A stretch of DNA of 64,000 nucleotides from Siniperca chuatsi (lineage: Eukaryota > Chordata > Actinopteri > Centrarchiformes > Sinipercidae), in the NCBI RefSeq assembly GCF_020085105.1, contig NC_058062.1, positions 7,615,945 to 7,679,944 of the forward strand. Direction: 5' to 3'. A program made the position numbers and the translations under genes. Shown here one piece after another: positions 26,380 to 39,344 of the stretch; position 1 is the stretch's first letter, and every line of letters begins with the position of its first letter. Under the pieces are notes generated by a model. That model saw only the letters and a program-made list of their open reading frames with translations. It did not search any database and was not told the origin of the DNA.

Positions 26380-26760
26380 GATAACGTAGGGATTTCTCTG
26401 AGATCCCCTCGCCGTGCGGAGACGGTATATGCGTCATATCCATAGCAAAGACAGCCTTTAATTGCTCCGGATCGCTCTACTATAAAAAAACAGACAGGGA
26501 CTTGATCGCGTTGCTCCCGTCGCAACAAATAGGACGCAAGACGTGGATTTGAAGGTATTTAATAACTGCGACACTGGATGTAGAGGTAGACGTGCACACG
26601 CGTCCGCTAGAATAACGTGCTGTCATTGTGGTGCTCGCTGCGCACGTCTTTAAAGTATTGCACATTTAAATGGATAGCCTACTGTGTAGCTCTGTCTGAA
26701 CGGGGCTGCAGCTACAGGACGTAGCGCACTTCATAGCTGTGGCTGAAACGTGTGCACGAC
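26380..26760 (+). promoter_or_regulatory. ezh1: Probable ezh1 promoter and noncoding first exon
   Basis: This is the most CpG-rich stretch between ramp2 and ezh1. A TATA-like string (tataaaaaaa, 26481-26490) is followed by a G+C-rich segment ending in a possible donor, TTTGAAG then gtattt, with the exon end at 26553. That would splice over 1.0 kb to the acceptor at 27575, just before the ATG. Transcription start and the 5' exon are inferred from position and base composition only. Confidence 0.45.
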
Positions 26761-27579
26761 TCATAGTCTAGAAAAATGCACTATAGCAGTTTTCCGAGCT
26801 CAGTTTTGTCTTTGTACTTATTTTTGATTCTGATTTAGCGCAGACAGGGAAGTAAATGTTCACTAAGGTGATTATAAAACACAGAAAAACTGTACTACGC
26901 ACTTTTTTGCTCCGCTTCATATTGCTTTTCTGGAGAGGCACGCCCACTCCTGAGCAACGTTGATGCCCCGTGCTGTTGAATTCATGTACTTTACTTATTT
27001 GTGTACACATGATGAGTCTGTTTGTTCATTATTTGGTCAGCTGTCATCCATGATTAAAAAAGGACCAACGGCAGTCTTACCCTAAGCAGTTAAAGCACCC
27101 GTGTGGAAGGCATTTTTTATATTAAATGTCAATTTTGTTTTTCCAACAGAGGGGGGCAGTCTTTCAAATAGACTCATAGTGAAGGTGAATGGGGAAGTTT
27201 TATGTCTGCGAGAGGCAGAGGGAAAGAGTATGTAGTACTTACTGTATATGTAAGCATATCACACCAAAACAATCAATTATGAGCATACCAATTTTAGTTG
27301 TATTATTGAGAATTATCATAGAATAGGTGGTGAAAACAACTCACTATACACTTACTATTGAGTCCCACAGACACCTGAAATTACTTAAAAAAACACATTT
27401 TTGCCCAAAATGCAGTCATTCATCTGGTAGTGTTCCCTTGCGCCCTTTAAACACCCTTTTCAGCTCTAAAGGCTTAAGTTGACAACAGAATCTAACCTGT
27501 TTAGTGGTCTCAATAAATCACGTACCCAAGTGATGTTGGACTGGTTTGCCACATAGTATCTCTTTCTTTTTAAAGAGTC

Positions 27580-30500
27580 ATGGAGGAAACAGCTGCTGCA
27601 ACCCCAGCCCCTGGCGCTAGTACTGCCCCACCAACACCAAGACCACAGCTTTCCTCCTTTGCGCCCTCCCAGAGCCTGCTAGAGTGGAGACGGAGGGTCA
27701 AGTCTGAGTATATGCGCCTTCGCCAATTAAAACGCCTTAAAAAAGCAGAGAAGGTCAAGGTGGGTCAACCCAATTATTGACAGTTCTGCATATAAACAAA
27801 TGTATGCCTGTGTACTGTATGCATGGTGTGGGGATGTGCAGTAGGTGTGTGTTTTATATACAGCAGTCACTGTGTATGTTTATGTGCCCAGTGCATGTGA
27901 CATGCTCCTTGTTCTGTTTGTTTCTAGACCCTGTACATGTCCAACAGGCAAAAGATTGAGCAGCAGACAAATGTCCTGAATGCAGAGTGGTCCAGGCTCA
28001 GAATTCAGTCCATCCCTCTGTCAACTTCTAGTGGAGCTCTTGCCAGCAAGAAGGTGTGTGAGTATGTGTGTGTGTTTTTCATGTTCTTATATCCCGGTGG
28101 GGACTTTAACCTGAATGCACACTAACCCATGGGGACTTGTGTCACCGTGGGGACAAAAATTGAGGTCCCCATGAGTAGAGACTGCTTTTTGAGGGTTAAG
28201 ACTTGGTTTTAGGGCACAGTTTACAATTAGGTTAGGGTTAGGGTAAGGGTTAAGGTTAGGCATTTAGTTGTGATGGTTAAGGTTAGGGTAAGGGGCTAGG
28301 GAAAGCATTATGTCAATGACTGTCCCCCACGGGGATAGTGTGTGTGTGTGTAATGTGCTAAAGAGAGTAAAATGATAGCCATTGCAACACATAACTTTAC
28401 ATACCATCGTACCTGCACTGTCCAGCTCAGTCTTCATATTCCTGCCCAGGCTGCTCTGGCTTAACTAGTAATTCAATCTATTATTACTGTGTGAATGTGT
28501 TGTGAGAAAACTCTTCATGTCCATCATGTTGAGTCATTTTCACCAGCCCCAGTATACTGTTCTGACTCCCACCTGGCTGTCAGGTGTTACTAAAATATCT
28601 CAGGACAAAGCTGTGTGCCAAAAATGGATCATATGGCAGCCTAAAAGTGGTCCTGGCCCTGTTGGAGCTAGTGAGGGCATAACAGCATCTTTCTCTTCCC
28701 ACATGCTGTCAGGGTCCACTTTATTGTGTTTACTGGGTTTATTTTCCCTGTTTGGTGTCAAGCAGCATGTGTATTCAATTATATATTAATAATAATTATA
28801 TAACCCAACCCACCTCTGGTTCTCTTACAGATGTGTACAGTGGAGTTTGGCTTCCCAGCATTCAAAGCTCAAGCGATTGCCATGAGACCACTGTCAACAG
28901 TGGCAGGAATCCCCTTCATGTACTCCTGGTCGCCTCTGCAGCACAACTTCATGGTATGAAATAAACCACAATGTGTTGTGGGTGATGCAATTACAGCATT
29001 ATTACAGGGACAGGAGCACACTTTATATAATATTTTACTCATTCACCTGATCCCAGTTTTGAAGATTTTCATGTGTTCAATGGAAATAGACATGATCCTC
29101 TGTGAGTTTATTAAATTCTACCAGTCGTGGATTTTGGAACATCTAAACCAGTTTAATGAACTCAAGAACACACAAGCAAAAGCAAGGTTTCCAAAAAAAA
29201 AACATTTTGAAAATAATAATAATAATAATAATTTTTACCAGCAAAAGGTGACATGCTCACAGAACATAGACACACGCTGCTCTTGCAACACAACTTGGTT
29301 TACATTTCTTATATTTCCAGTCCATTTGTGTACCTTTGTTGGACTGTGAAATGTCCAGAGGCAGGAATATGTGAACATTTTGTGAACTATTTGCTACTAA
29401 CAGGTCAGTGTACTTGTTTGTTACTTTGGTTTTCAGCTGTAGGCCATAAGCATCACAGGTGGTGGTGTGACATGCAACATCAGCTGGTCGCATACCTGTC
29501 TTGACAGGAGTTTTTGTTTCTTAGGTGGAGGATGAGACGTTCCTTCACAACATTCCATATATGGGCGACGAAGTGCTGGAACAGGACGAGGCCTTCCTGG
29601 AGGAACTCATCGACAACTACGATGGTGTCCATGGTGACAGAGGTGTGTGTTTAATGCTCTGTGCCGTAAAGATGTCTGCACAGATCCCATAATCTAACCC
29701 CTTTCTTATTGTATATATCACTGCAACATTCACTTGGGAATTTGATGATGTAGCTGATGCCATTCTTTAGCATTTCTGGATGCCTGTGGAAAACATAAAT
29801 ATTTAAGGGATTCTGATGTGTTAATTGTTTCCCAGAAGGGGGGTTTATCAGTGACGAGATCTTTAAAGAGCTGGTGGAGGCCTTGAGCCAGTACTCTGAC
29901 CACGAGGAGGAGGAAGAGGAGGAAGCAGCAGCGGCGGCGGCAGAGATGACAGGAAAGAAGGAGGACGAGAGAGTGATGAGGAGCAGCTCAGTGGAGGGTT
30001 CAGAAGAGATCAAACCTGGTACTGTGGCATTCATCAGGAGGAAGAGGAGGAGCACTACTGAGGGTGAGCAAGTCTTCAGCTGTGTGTTCAGACTTTGTCC
30101 TGCGAGAGAACAACAGGGCTGCAGCATGAACAGGGCTGGTACTGTTCCTCTCATTACACTCTACAGCTGCCACAAGGTTGCCCTGCCACAGCAGCTCTTG
30201 CACAGGCATTGTTTACTTTAAAGCTGCCCATGTGTCCCTGCATGGGTACTGTGTGTGGGGGAACCTGTTTGTCCATGACACTGATATGGCCAGCTCTAAT
30301 TACAGAACTTAATGACCTCTTGTACCAGGCTTTATGGGAAACTAGGCTGTATACACCAACCCTTAGTGATAGTGAAATGGAAGCACATCTGGCTACACGT
30401 TCTGCTACTGGTACACAAATACATCAATGGATGAGGGGTCCATGAATATAAACACACAAAAAAGACGCTAAAAAAGGAAAACTACACTGTTTGTATTGCA

Positions 30501-32782
30501 TCATGATTTTCACTGAGAACTGTTTTCAGAACATGTTATTGCTAACTGGCCTTGAGCATTAGGAACACTTCTGTACCATTGCAAAATGTTTAAAAGAACA
30601 TATTGCATAAGATTTATTTGTGAATCTGTATCAAAACCTGATGTGTGGACAAAACTGGGTTATTTGTGTAACCAACTCTGTTCACTGTCTCTTTCTGTCT
30701 CCCAAAGTGAGGGACTTGTCCAGCAGCAAGAAGGTCCCCAGCGATAAGATATTTACAGCCATCGCCTCAATGTTCCCTTACAAGGGCACCATGGAGGAGC
30801 TGAAGGAAAAGTAAGAAAAGTGCAGTGAAAATGGGGATCTATGTGCACAATGCTGAACAGGCTGTTGCTTAGTGTTCACCATGGAGACGCAAGCTGTCAG
30901 GGAGGAAAGTAATAATGGTGGCTCCCTCTCAGGCTCTCTAACTCAAAGGAGCAGTTGCATCAGCATCTGAAAGAGTTTTACTTAGAAAGAAACATCTATA
31001 CCACATGAGCGTACTAATACTGTGGCAAAAGAACTGTACACAGGTAATATATATATTACTACTAAAACTCGCCCTGTCATCTTCACAGGTACAAGGACCT
31101 CTTGGAGCCCCCCAGCCCGGTAAAGCTGCCCCCCCTCTGCACCCCCAACCTGGATGGACCTTTTGCTAAGTCTGTGCAGCGGGAACAGTCGTTACACTCC
31201 TTCCACACACTCTTCTGTAGACGTTGCTTCAAATACGACTGTTTCCTCCACCGTAATGGCTTGATTTATGTTTATTATTATTATTATTATTTCTCCTGCA
31301 GATTAATTTTAGTTTAGGTTTGTTGATTCCCAGTGAGATTGTGATAAATACTTTAGAATTATACTATGACTTCCCAGCCATTTTTTTGTGCGCCTTGGGT
31401 GTTTTATTTACTTATTTGCGTACAGTTGCTAACTACTAATCACCTGATGTCCAATAGAGAGTCAAAATATGTTTGTTTGCATTCATAAAGCTTTCCATGC
31501 TACACCCAATGTTTACAAGAGGAAGAGTAAGGAGATCCGGATGGAGACTGAACCATGTGGTGTAGACTGCTTCCTGTTACAGGTATGCCAAGCTCACAAT
31601 TATTTACCTATTCATGCATTCTGTACACTGTAGTACTGTTGTTTACTCTTTGTGGTTTTTCCCATCCCCTATGCTCTGCTGAAGAAAGGGGCTAAAGAGT
31701 TTGTGAATCAGAATATGTTACGATCACAGAGGTCTCGGAGGCGCCGAAGGCAGCAGCGTCCCACCAGCTCCAGTTGTCCTGGACCATCTGGGTCTGCTGA
31801 GGAAGGCAAAGAGGGCGACAGTGACCATGAAACCACCTCCTCCTCAGGTAGGAGTCTGATCTGACAGAAACTGGGATTGGAGCTGCTTTTGAAACCACCA
31901 GGTGCTTTGTCTACTCTAGCCAGGACGACTAAGGGAGTTATGCAAAAGGTTCAGTTTATCTAAAAGTTTCTTATTTTGGAGTTACTTTGACTTGCTACTA
32001 TATATTGCCTATTGTTTTGAGATTTCCATTTTCTCAGCTAGTCTAAAATAAATGTACAGATCTGGTAAATTGTGGAAATGACTGTCTACTTTGAGGCATC
32101 ATACAGTATAGACAGTGTTTCTGAGTCACTGTATGACTGACTGGATGCATCATTTACCGAAACGTCCCTCAAATCCCTCCCTTTCTGGAAGGCTGTCTGC
32201 CCTGACTGACTGCAGCCCTTCAGAAAAGTGAAATTTGACTGAAGATGATAGCTTTCAAGTCATATCCTGTTCTCTCCTCTGTCTCCCTTCTTACATCTCC
32301 TCTCAATATCAGCTCTCTCTTGCCAAGCAAAATAAACCAGCCATTAGTTTTGCATACTTCAGCCCCAACATAAACACTTTGTTCCCTCTCCCCCTCCTCA
32401 TACTGTTTTTTTTCTGTTGACATCTTCTTGTGGAGAGCAGCAGGGGGGAAATAAGAGCAATCTTCCCTGGCTCTTTATCGTCCACTCCTCCCCTGGAGCT
32501 TTCAGGTTGTTGTTCATCGCCATCAGGGCCTCACTGGAAGTCTTTGTTAGTTTTGGAAACTGCTTATGCTCAGCCAGTGACTCAGCAGACTCTCTTGCAC
32601 GTGTTGAGATAATGTGGAAAAAACAGATTGTTGAGTAGATTAATAAAGATACTCAGTGCTGGGGCATGTGGCTACAGCAATGCTGCATTCAGCTTGTTGC
32701 CAAGCAACATTCAGCTCTCTGCCTCGAGCTGTGGGTGTACAGGCTGGAATATCCAGAAAGCTAAATCAATTCCTATGGTCCC

Positions 32783-32844
<62 letters not shown>

Positions 32845-33028
32845 TAAAAATGGCAAAGGGTTAAATTAGCACGAGTGATGTGTGTGTGCAGATAAAATGC
32901 TGTCTAAAACCTTTTGCCAAGACCAAGTAATAGAAAAGTGTTTGTGTGTGCAGCTGCATGTGTGTAGATTCAAAAATTATGAAACAAACTTTCTGCCAAA
33001 AGTATTTAGTCAGTGATACTAAAGTGTT

Positions 33029-33080
<52 letters not shown>

Positions 33081-36000
33081 CAGAGGGGAATTCGCGGTGC
33101 CAGACTCCCACCAAGCTGCGTCCAGGGGATGATGACGGGGAGCAGCAAGCATGCTGTGTGGTCCAGTGGAGCGGGGCCGAGGAGTCACTGTTCAGGGTGC
33201 TACACGGCACATACTTCAACAACTTCTGCTCCATCGCTCGCCTCATCGGTACAAAGAACTGCAAGGAGGTGAAATGTTCACACTCTTAACAGTTTTCCCA
33301 TCTCAGCATGTTTCCTCTTGTACCATAAGCAGAAGATGTGCACTAACTTTGCTGTATTCATTCACCATTTAAACAATGTAGTGACTGACTAATAATGATT
33401 GATAGCACATAACAAATTATGGCTTATATCTAAACAAATTATGTTTCTTTAAGTTGCTACATATAGGATCAGACTCACGATGTTTAAAAGCAGAACCAAA
33501 AATATCGTCTTTTTTATTTCACGCGTTCTTATTCCTTGTCAAAACCTGGTACCTACATTACCCACAATGCAACTACCGGACCGCCGACAATTCAGTCTGA
33601 GTGTGTTATGCTAGTAGTGGCTAATGTAGCTATGAGCCGCTAGCCTCAAGCAGAGATGAGGAGCGGGCCTCACATCTTTCTAACTCCATTTTATTTATTT
33701 TGCCATTTTTAACTTGTAGTCTTCAGCTCCAACCAATGTTGCCTCTGGAGCCACTAAAGGCATCAAACAACATTTTTCACATATGCAGTAATACTCCCCA
33801 AGACCTGTAAACAGATTTTGATGTGTAAAATTGGTTGAGTTCCCCTTTAAAATGCCAGATGCTGGAATGAGAAAACACTTCAGTAGAGTAGAAAAGAAAG
33901 GGAACACACATAAAACAAGGGCATGGAAAGAGAGTGGTGACAAATAGGAAATAAAAGCAAGAGCATTTATAAGAAATGAGGTCTTAATTTTAGAGAATTA
34001 GCACTAACAGTAAAAGCACAGCAATTGTACATCTGTTGTTTACTAGCTATATTAGCTATGAAATATAGTTTTAAATGTTAAATAATGAACTCTGACTAAT
34101 ACGTTCTGAAACTGACACATTGTTGTTTTGAAATGAAGCAGACAACATACTCACGTTGCTGATTTGTGTTGCGCTTGCGTCAATGGGAGTGTAATAACAC
34201 ATGCATCCTGTGCCTGGTTTTATGGTGTGGATAATTGGGCTGACTACAGAGAGAATGGCATGTGGCATCATTAACAGGGATGCTTACCAGATGTGACGTC
34301 TCTCATATTCTCTCATGATTCAGTCTTAGACATTCTCAAACTTATGTCAGTTGAGTGTCATGTGGGCTGTGCATAAGCCTTGTAGAAAATATTTTACAAC
34401 TTCTAAATTAGATTTCAAAATGTTTTACTTTTGAGCACAATGCACAGTAAAGATCAGGTAAAACAAATCTTGACATATTTAAGTAATGTTGAAGCAGGCT
34501 TGCCCATTTACATCCAACCCCTGTAGCGCCTCTTGTCCCACGGCCAGACCAGTCCGGGGGCTGTATTGGACTGTCTGTCACAGCCCTGCTGGCATCCAGA
34601 GGGCCCCGCCCACTGCTTAACTAAGTGGAAATACTGAAACCAGCTGCATCATTATGTATGTCTGTGTCCGAGGGAAGAGGCCAAATCTGTGTATTGGCAG
34701 CCAAAGGTGGTTGCATGTGTATGTTTGGCTTCTGCAGTGGAGTTTTGATAGCAGAGGATGGAGGGGGCAGGATGGAGGGGGCAGGATGTTCTGTGGCGTA
34801 ATCGTGGCGATGTGCTTTTCAGCTTGAACGGCATTACATTACACAACATAATTATGATGAAGAGAACAGAATTTCCTCACAGCAGTGTACATTTGTGATA
34901 AATTAGCAGGATGTGTTGTTCATGTCATTTTCATTTCCCACAGGTGTACGAGTTTGCAGTGAAGGAGGCCCTTATCCATCGTGTTCCTTTGGTTGATGGA
35001 GGCATCTCGCCCCAAAAGAAAAAAAGGAAACACAGGCATGATATCGCCAGTTATTCTCCCTCTCTTGCCCTCCCTTTGCTGAATGATGGAAACATGATCA
35101 CAACATGATCTCTTGCTAAAGGGAGCTTGGCCCTCAGTGAAACTTCCCTGAATAGATTAAGGTTAAATAAATAAAGTCATGCAGAAATAAATGTATTCTG
35201 CACTGTTGCATTTGTATTAAAACTGCATTTGGTCTTCCTGTCACATTTAAATTTTTGTCACTCAAGTGAATTAACTGAATAGGTGTGGAACAAGTTAGAG
35301 GAGTTTTTGACCAAGCTGAATAAACCCTGTAATTTGTTTGTTTAATGTGGTAGGTTATGGGCAAAGATTCAGCTAAAGAAAGGTATGTTCATCTCAAAAT
35401 AAAACGTCACAGCATGACTATTACTACACTATGCCCTCTGAAATACAACACAGCTTACTGTGCCAGTCTGAGGGCTTTGTCCTCTGTTGCTCTAGATAAC
35501 TCATCCAATCAGGTGTTTAACTACCAGCCATGTGATCACCCCGATCATCCATGCGACAGCTCCTGCCCATGTGTGATGACCCAGAATTTCTGTGAGAAGT
35601 TCTGCCAGTGCCAGCACGAGTGTGAGTGTCACCTTTCTTATTCACCTTTGAGACCATGCTGTCATATACTGTATGCATTTTTTCTTTCTTAAACAAACAA
35701 AAGCACACAATAAGCTTGTTCTGCCTTGTGATACTAAAAGAAAATTGTTTGTCATAACCACATTTTCCACTGAAAGCTCTCAGTAGCTTTAAAGCCCTTT
35801 TGCCAGGCCACAATAGAGCAGGGCAGCAGAATGTAAAACGATTCTGCAGTGTTCTGGCAGTGGTCAGAGGAGAAACTGTCCTCTGGCGAAGATAGGTGGG
35901 TGTCTGTTTATTACAGAGCTGCGTTCACAAAGAGGCATTCGCTGCAGCAGCAATGACCCAGAACTGTGTTTTCTGAAATGGCCACATGGTGGAGGAATGC

Positions 36001-37903
36001 ATTTTGTTTTTTGCTCTCTGGAGAGTATACAAAAAAGAAAGAAGATAAGATGAAGTAAACATTTTGCTATGGTTTGGAAAAGATGGTTTTGCCTAATTTG
36101 TTCTTCTGTTGTGGTTCAGTCACCTTCTCTCCCCCCTTGTCCTTACCCTACTGTTACCTCGCCTTTTCCCGTAGCAGAGGAGAGCCAGGGCCAAACAGGA
36201 AGCAGCCCTCGGTTGCACATGTGTGTGCTCTAACAACTTGGAGAGAAATCAAAGGGATGTGACACTGATCAACATCATCTCCAACATCAGTATGAGTCAG
36301 ACAGCTCCAGCTAAACAATGCTTGATAATACAGACACATAAAACCCACACAGGCTGGGAATGGGAGGTTAAAACGGCACGACAGAGAAGACGAATGCTGC
36401 CTAGAGCTCTTGTTATGGACAGTTTTCCCCAAGCAGAGTCTGCTGGAAAGACATTTCGGTTATTCTTGCCTGATCCTTCCGTTCATCTGCCCGGAGGGTG
36501 TTATGTTACACTCTGCAAAATTGCATTTCAGCATATCTGCCAGCAGAGGTCCCTGACGGATGGGCTTCTCAGCATTACTCAGCCATTGAGCTTCTGTTGT
36601 GCAACAGCATTTTGAGATGGAATTATTTATCATAATCATGTTGTGTTCTGCCAAGTCATGTTATGTATTATCTTTCTGTATTGCTGCATGCAGTTAACTC
36701 ATAAAGCTTTTCAGAGCAGCTGTCTGTCTAAATGTTTTCCAGGCCCGAATCGCTTCCCAGGCTGCAGGTGTAAGACACATTGCAACACTAAACAGTGTCC
36801 CTGCTACCTAGCTGTGAGGGAGTGTGACCCAGATCTTTGCATGACCTGCGGCACTGCAGACCACTGGGACAGCAAAGGGGTCTCCTGCAAGAACTGCAGC
36901 ATCCAGAGAGGCCTAAAAAAGGTACACAAGGACACTTGAAGGTCTAAGTGGTTAAATGTTTCAAATCTGATATTCTGTTAATCTGGAGACAAGTTAGTGG
37001 TGCTTAGATCACTCATATGACTTGTGGTGTCCTAACCTGCATCTGACTTCTCTCAGCACCTGCTTTTGGCTCCATCAGATGTTGCCGGATGGGGCACCTT
37101 CATTAAAGAGTCAGTTCAGAAGAATGAGTTCATCTCTGAATACTGCGGAGAGGCAAGCCCATGCAGTTTAGTCAGATTGAAGACATTTTATTTACAAGCT
37201 CTCAGCTTGATTGAAGTTTTGTACTTAAAGTGTTTATTATTCCTGTGTGTGTGCATGAGCAGCTGATCTCCCAAGATGAGGCAGACCGACGTGGAAGGAT
37301 CTATGACAAATACATGTCTAGCTTCCTTTTCAACTTGAACAATGGCAAGTATTCCCCACTCCCTCTGATCATAACCATACCATGGTTATATTAAGTAACT
37401 CTTAATGTACTCTATGTTTCTCAGTAGACTTCGTTGTGGATGCCACGCGAAAGGGGAACAAAATCCGCTTTGCAAATCATTCAGTTAATCCCAACTGCTA
37501 CGCAAAAGGTAGGAGTCAGTTTGTTTTGCTTTTAAGTCAAATATGAATGGATAGGATTTTTGTGGGATGAAAGCAGTCTTTTGTTGGCTGATGTTATGTT
37601 TGCTGCCATTGCAGTGGTAATGGTGAATGGAGACCACCGTATTGGAATCTTTGCCAAACGAGCTATCTTGAAAGGAGAAGAGCTCTTCTTTGACTACAGG
37701 TAGAGTCACGGGCCTTTTTGTGACTCTCCATCAGCTTCAAAGTAAAATAAAAAACAAGGTTGCTGTACATTGTGACTGAATTACTAGTTTCTGCAGATAC
37801 TGTATACTAACTCAGAGTCTTTATATCATCTTCCTCCCGCAGATACAGCCAAGCCGATGCCCTCAAATATGTGGGGATAGAGAGGGAGGTAGACTGTACT
37901 TAG
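27580..37903 (+). CDS. ezh1: Histone H3K27 methyltransferase EZH1 (PRC2 catalytic subunit)
   Basis: Nineteen coding exons: 27580-27759, 27928-28053, 28831-28953, 29525-29642, 29836-30063, 30708-30810, 31089-31252, 31491-31582, 31685-31847, 33084-33268, 34944-35035, 35354-35382, 35496-35621, 36743-36921, 37057-37152, 37263-37344, 37428-37508, 37615-37699, 37843-37903. They join in one frame of 770 residues (human EZH1 has 747). The N-terminal [17 protein letters not shown] is the EED-binding helix. An acidic and alanine-rich loop follows in exon 5. The CXC domain is at about 540-636. The SET domain (637-755) has SEYCGE with Tyr665, NHSVNP (712-717) and FFDYRYS (747-753), so substrate and SAM sites look intact. 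Introns 11, 15 and 16 start with GC. Exon 12 lacks four residues found in vertebrate EZH1/EZH2. The choice of EZH1 over EZH2 rests on the RAMP2/CNTNAP1 neighbours and on details such as VVMVNG. The enzyme mono-, di- and trimethylates H3K27 in the nucleus. Confidence 0.96.
28087..28345. repeat. Dispersed repeat with telomere-like core in ezh1 intron 2
   Basis: Blocks rich in 'ggtgggga' and 'gtccccat' flank a core of imperfect GGTTAG/GGGTTA units (about 28,190-28,300). The outer GGGGAC/GTCCCC motifs are inverted. This pattern is typical of a non-autonomous repeat common in fish introns. It does not overlap an exon. Confidence 0.7.
32785..32838. repeat. (GT)n microsatellite in ezh1 intron 9
   Basis: Twenty-seven uninterrupted GT units. 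Confidence 0.95.
33033..33077 (+). repeat. (TG)n tract abutting the ezh1 exon 10 acceptor
   Basis: About 22 TG units end six bases before the splice site: the run is followed only by 'taaacag' and then exon 10. It therefore occupies the place of the polypyrimidine tract. Confidence 0.95.
33470..33852. repeat. Dispersed repeat, copy 2, in ezh1 intron 10
   Basis: Same orientation and block order as the copy at 22,908-23,352, with small internal deletions. It lies wholly inside the intron between exons 10 and 11. Confidence 0.85.
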
Positions 37904-39265
37904 CTGCACCTGCTGCCTATCTCCATAACCTGTCCCTAACTCCTCAGCCACCCACTAATGCTTCTATCCCTTCCTGCAGCGTCACATCTAGCTGATGTGT
38001 TTCTATGAACAGTCGCTGTCTCTGCCGTTTCTGCAGCACTTCCAAAAATAGAAAGTCCCTCCCTACTGTTTGCAGGTACTCCTGCTCTGCAGACACCGTA
38101 CGACCTTCTTCAGTGACAGCCATCAGCTCTCCTCTCATCTACCCAAACCCACCCACCTACCTGCAAGACTGTATACCCCAAGCTTATGAAACTAAACTAT
38201 TTAAAGAGGAAATGCTATTAATCTGTATCGCTTACTGCACCAGGATCACATGGTTGTTTTTTTGTTCCATCTTGTCAGCAAAGAGGCCGTGATTATCCAT
38301 CATACAGTGTGTTACTTGCTCAGCAGTTTTTGTTACTGTTCTTATAGGCTTTTGTTTGACCTCTCAATATGTAATGCAAGTTATTACATAGTACCTAATG
38401 ATGATCAGTGAAATGCATGTGCTGTCTCTTGGTTAAACAAACCATTAAACATGTTAGGCCACAGCATTAGCTTCAGTCAGATGCTGCTTTGTGCAGTCAC
38501 TTAGTATTGTAGTGTCATGTTACCCACTGTATGTTCTTCAGAAGAACTTTTGAAGAACAGGCAGGTGTGACAGCTTACAGGTATGACAGATATGTTCTTC
38601 TATGAACCTTTTCAGCGGCTAGTATCACCACCACATCTTTATGGTGAAATAAGTTATTGTGCATTTATATCGTTGTTCTGCAAAAATAGGCAACCAGACA
38701 AGAAACCGACTGACTGAATGTAACCTGTAGATGATGGTGAAGAGATCTCATCCCTCATTTCATTTTACACATTTACTCATTCTATTGGTACTCTGAGCAA
38801 CGTGCACATCAAACATTTATCATCATGTTTACATGATCTTGAGGCCTTCACACTTTGTGAGGGAAATCATTACTAAATTAACTAGTCACACAGTAAATGT
38901 CTTCCTTCATATAATCATACAAGTGCCAAGTGATTCCACACTGAAAAAGGCTGAAACAGTGTGGATGTGTTGCGTAATTAACAGAGGTGTGTTTAAGGTA
39001 AACTTTGCACGGTTATGACCATGGGTAAAGCAAAATTTTCAGTGTTTGACCAAATATTAAAGTCCCCCACATGTGAATGTAAAATATCATATATCATCTT
39101 TTCTTTATTTTTTTATATGTCCAGATTTGTTATTCACTCTGTTTTTCATTTATTAAATATTAAAGCCCACTTTGAAATGAGATCTTTCTCAATGGAGATG
39201 AACAAAATGGAATTTACTGCTATGTACAGTGTATGCCTATAAAAATAAAAGTTTAACTTTATACA
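37904..39265 (+). other. ezh1: ezh1 3' UTR
   Basis: After the stop codon at 37901-37903 no further exon is seen. The first convincing AATAAA is at 39244-39249, which gives a 3' UTR of about 1.36 kb ending near 39,265. Confidence 0.65.
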
Positions 39266-39344
39266 TTAAAACATGCTGTTCTAGTCCTTGAGTGTGTTAA
39301 CTGTCACAGTGCAAAAAGCATCTCACCTAAAATAACACACTGAC

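Larger units (their letters stand above)
22338..26380. other. Intergenic between ramp2 and ezh1, repeat-rich
   Basis: No exon was recognised. The stretch carries a (CT)n tract at 22601-22630 (a GA tract about 270 nt upstream of the ramp2 ATG), one copy of a dispersed repeat at about 22,908-23,352, a short tandem 'gtattatagt' cluster near 24,250-24,325 and the 3' end of a LINE/SINE ending in (ATTCTG)n at about 24,440. Confidence 0.6.

Noticed and set aside
27937-28125. Extension of ezh1 exon 2 past the AAG at 28053
   Set aside because: The donor GTGTGT and the conserved join to exon 3 at 28831 show the extra codons are intron.
28190-28300. GGTTAG-rich stretch as an interstitial telomere
   Set aside because: The units are imperfect and sit inside a dispersed repeat with inverted GGGGAC ends, so a chromosome-fusion scar is not needed to explain it.
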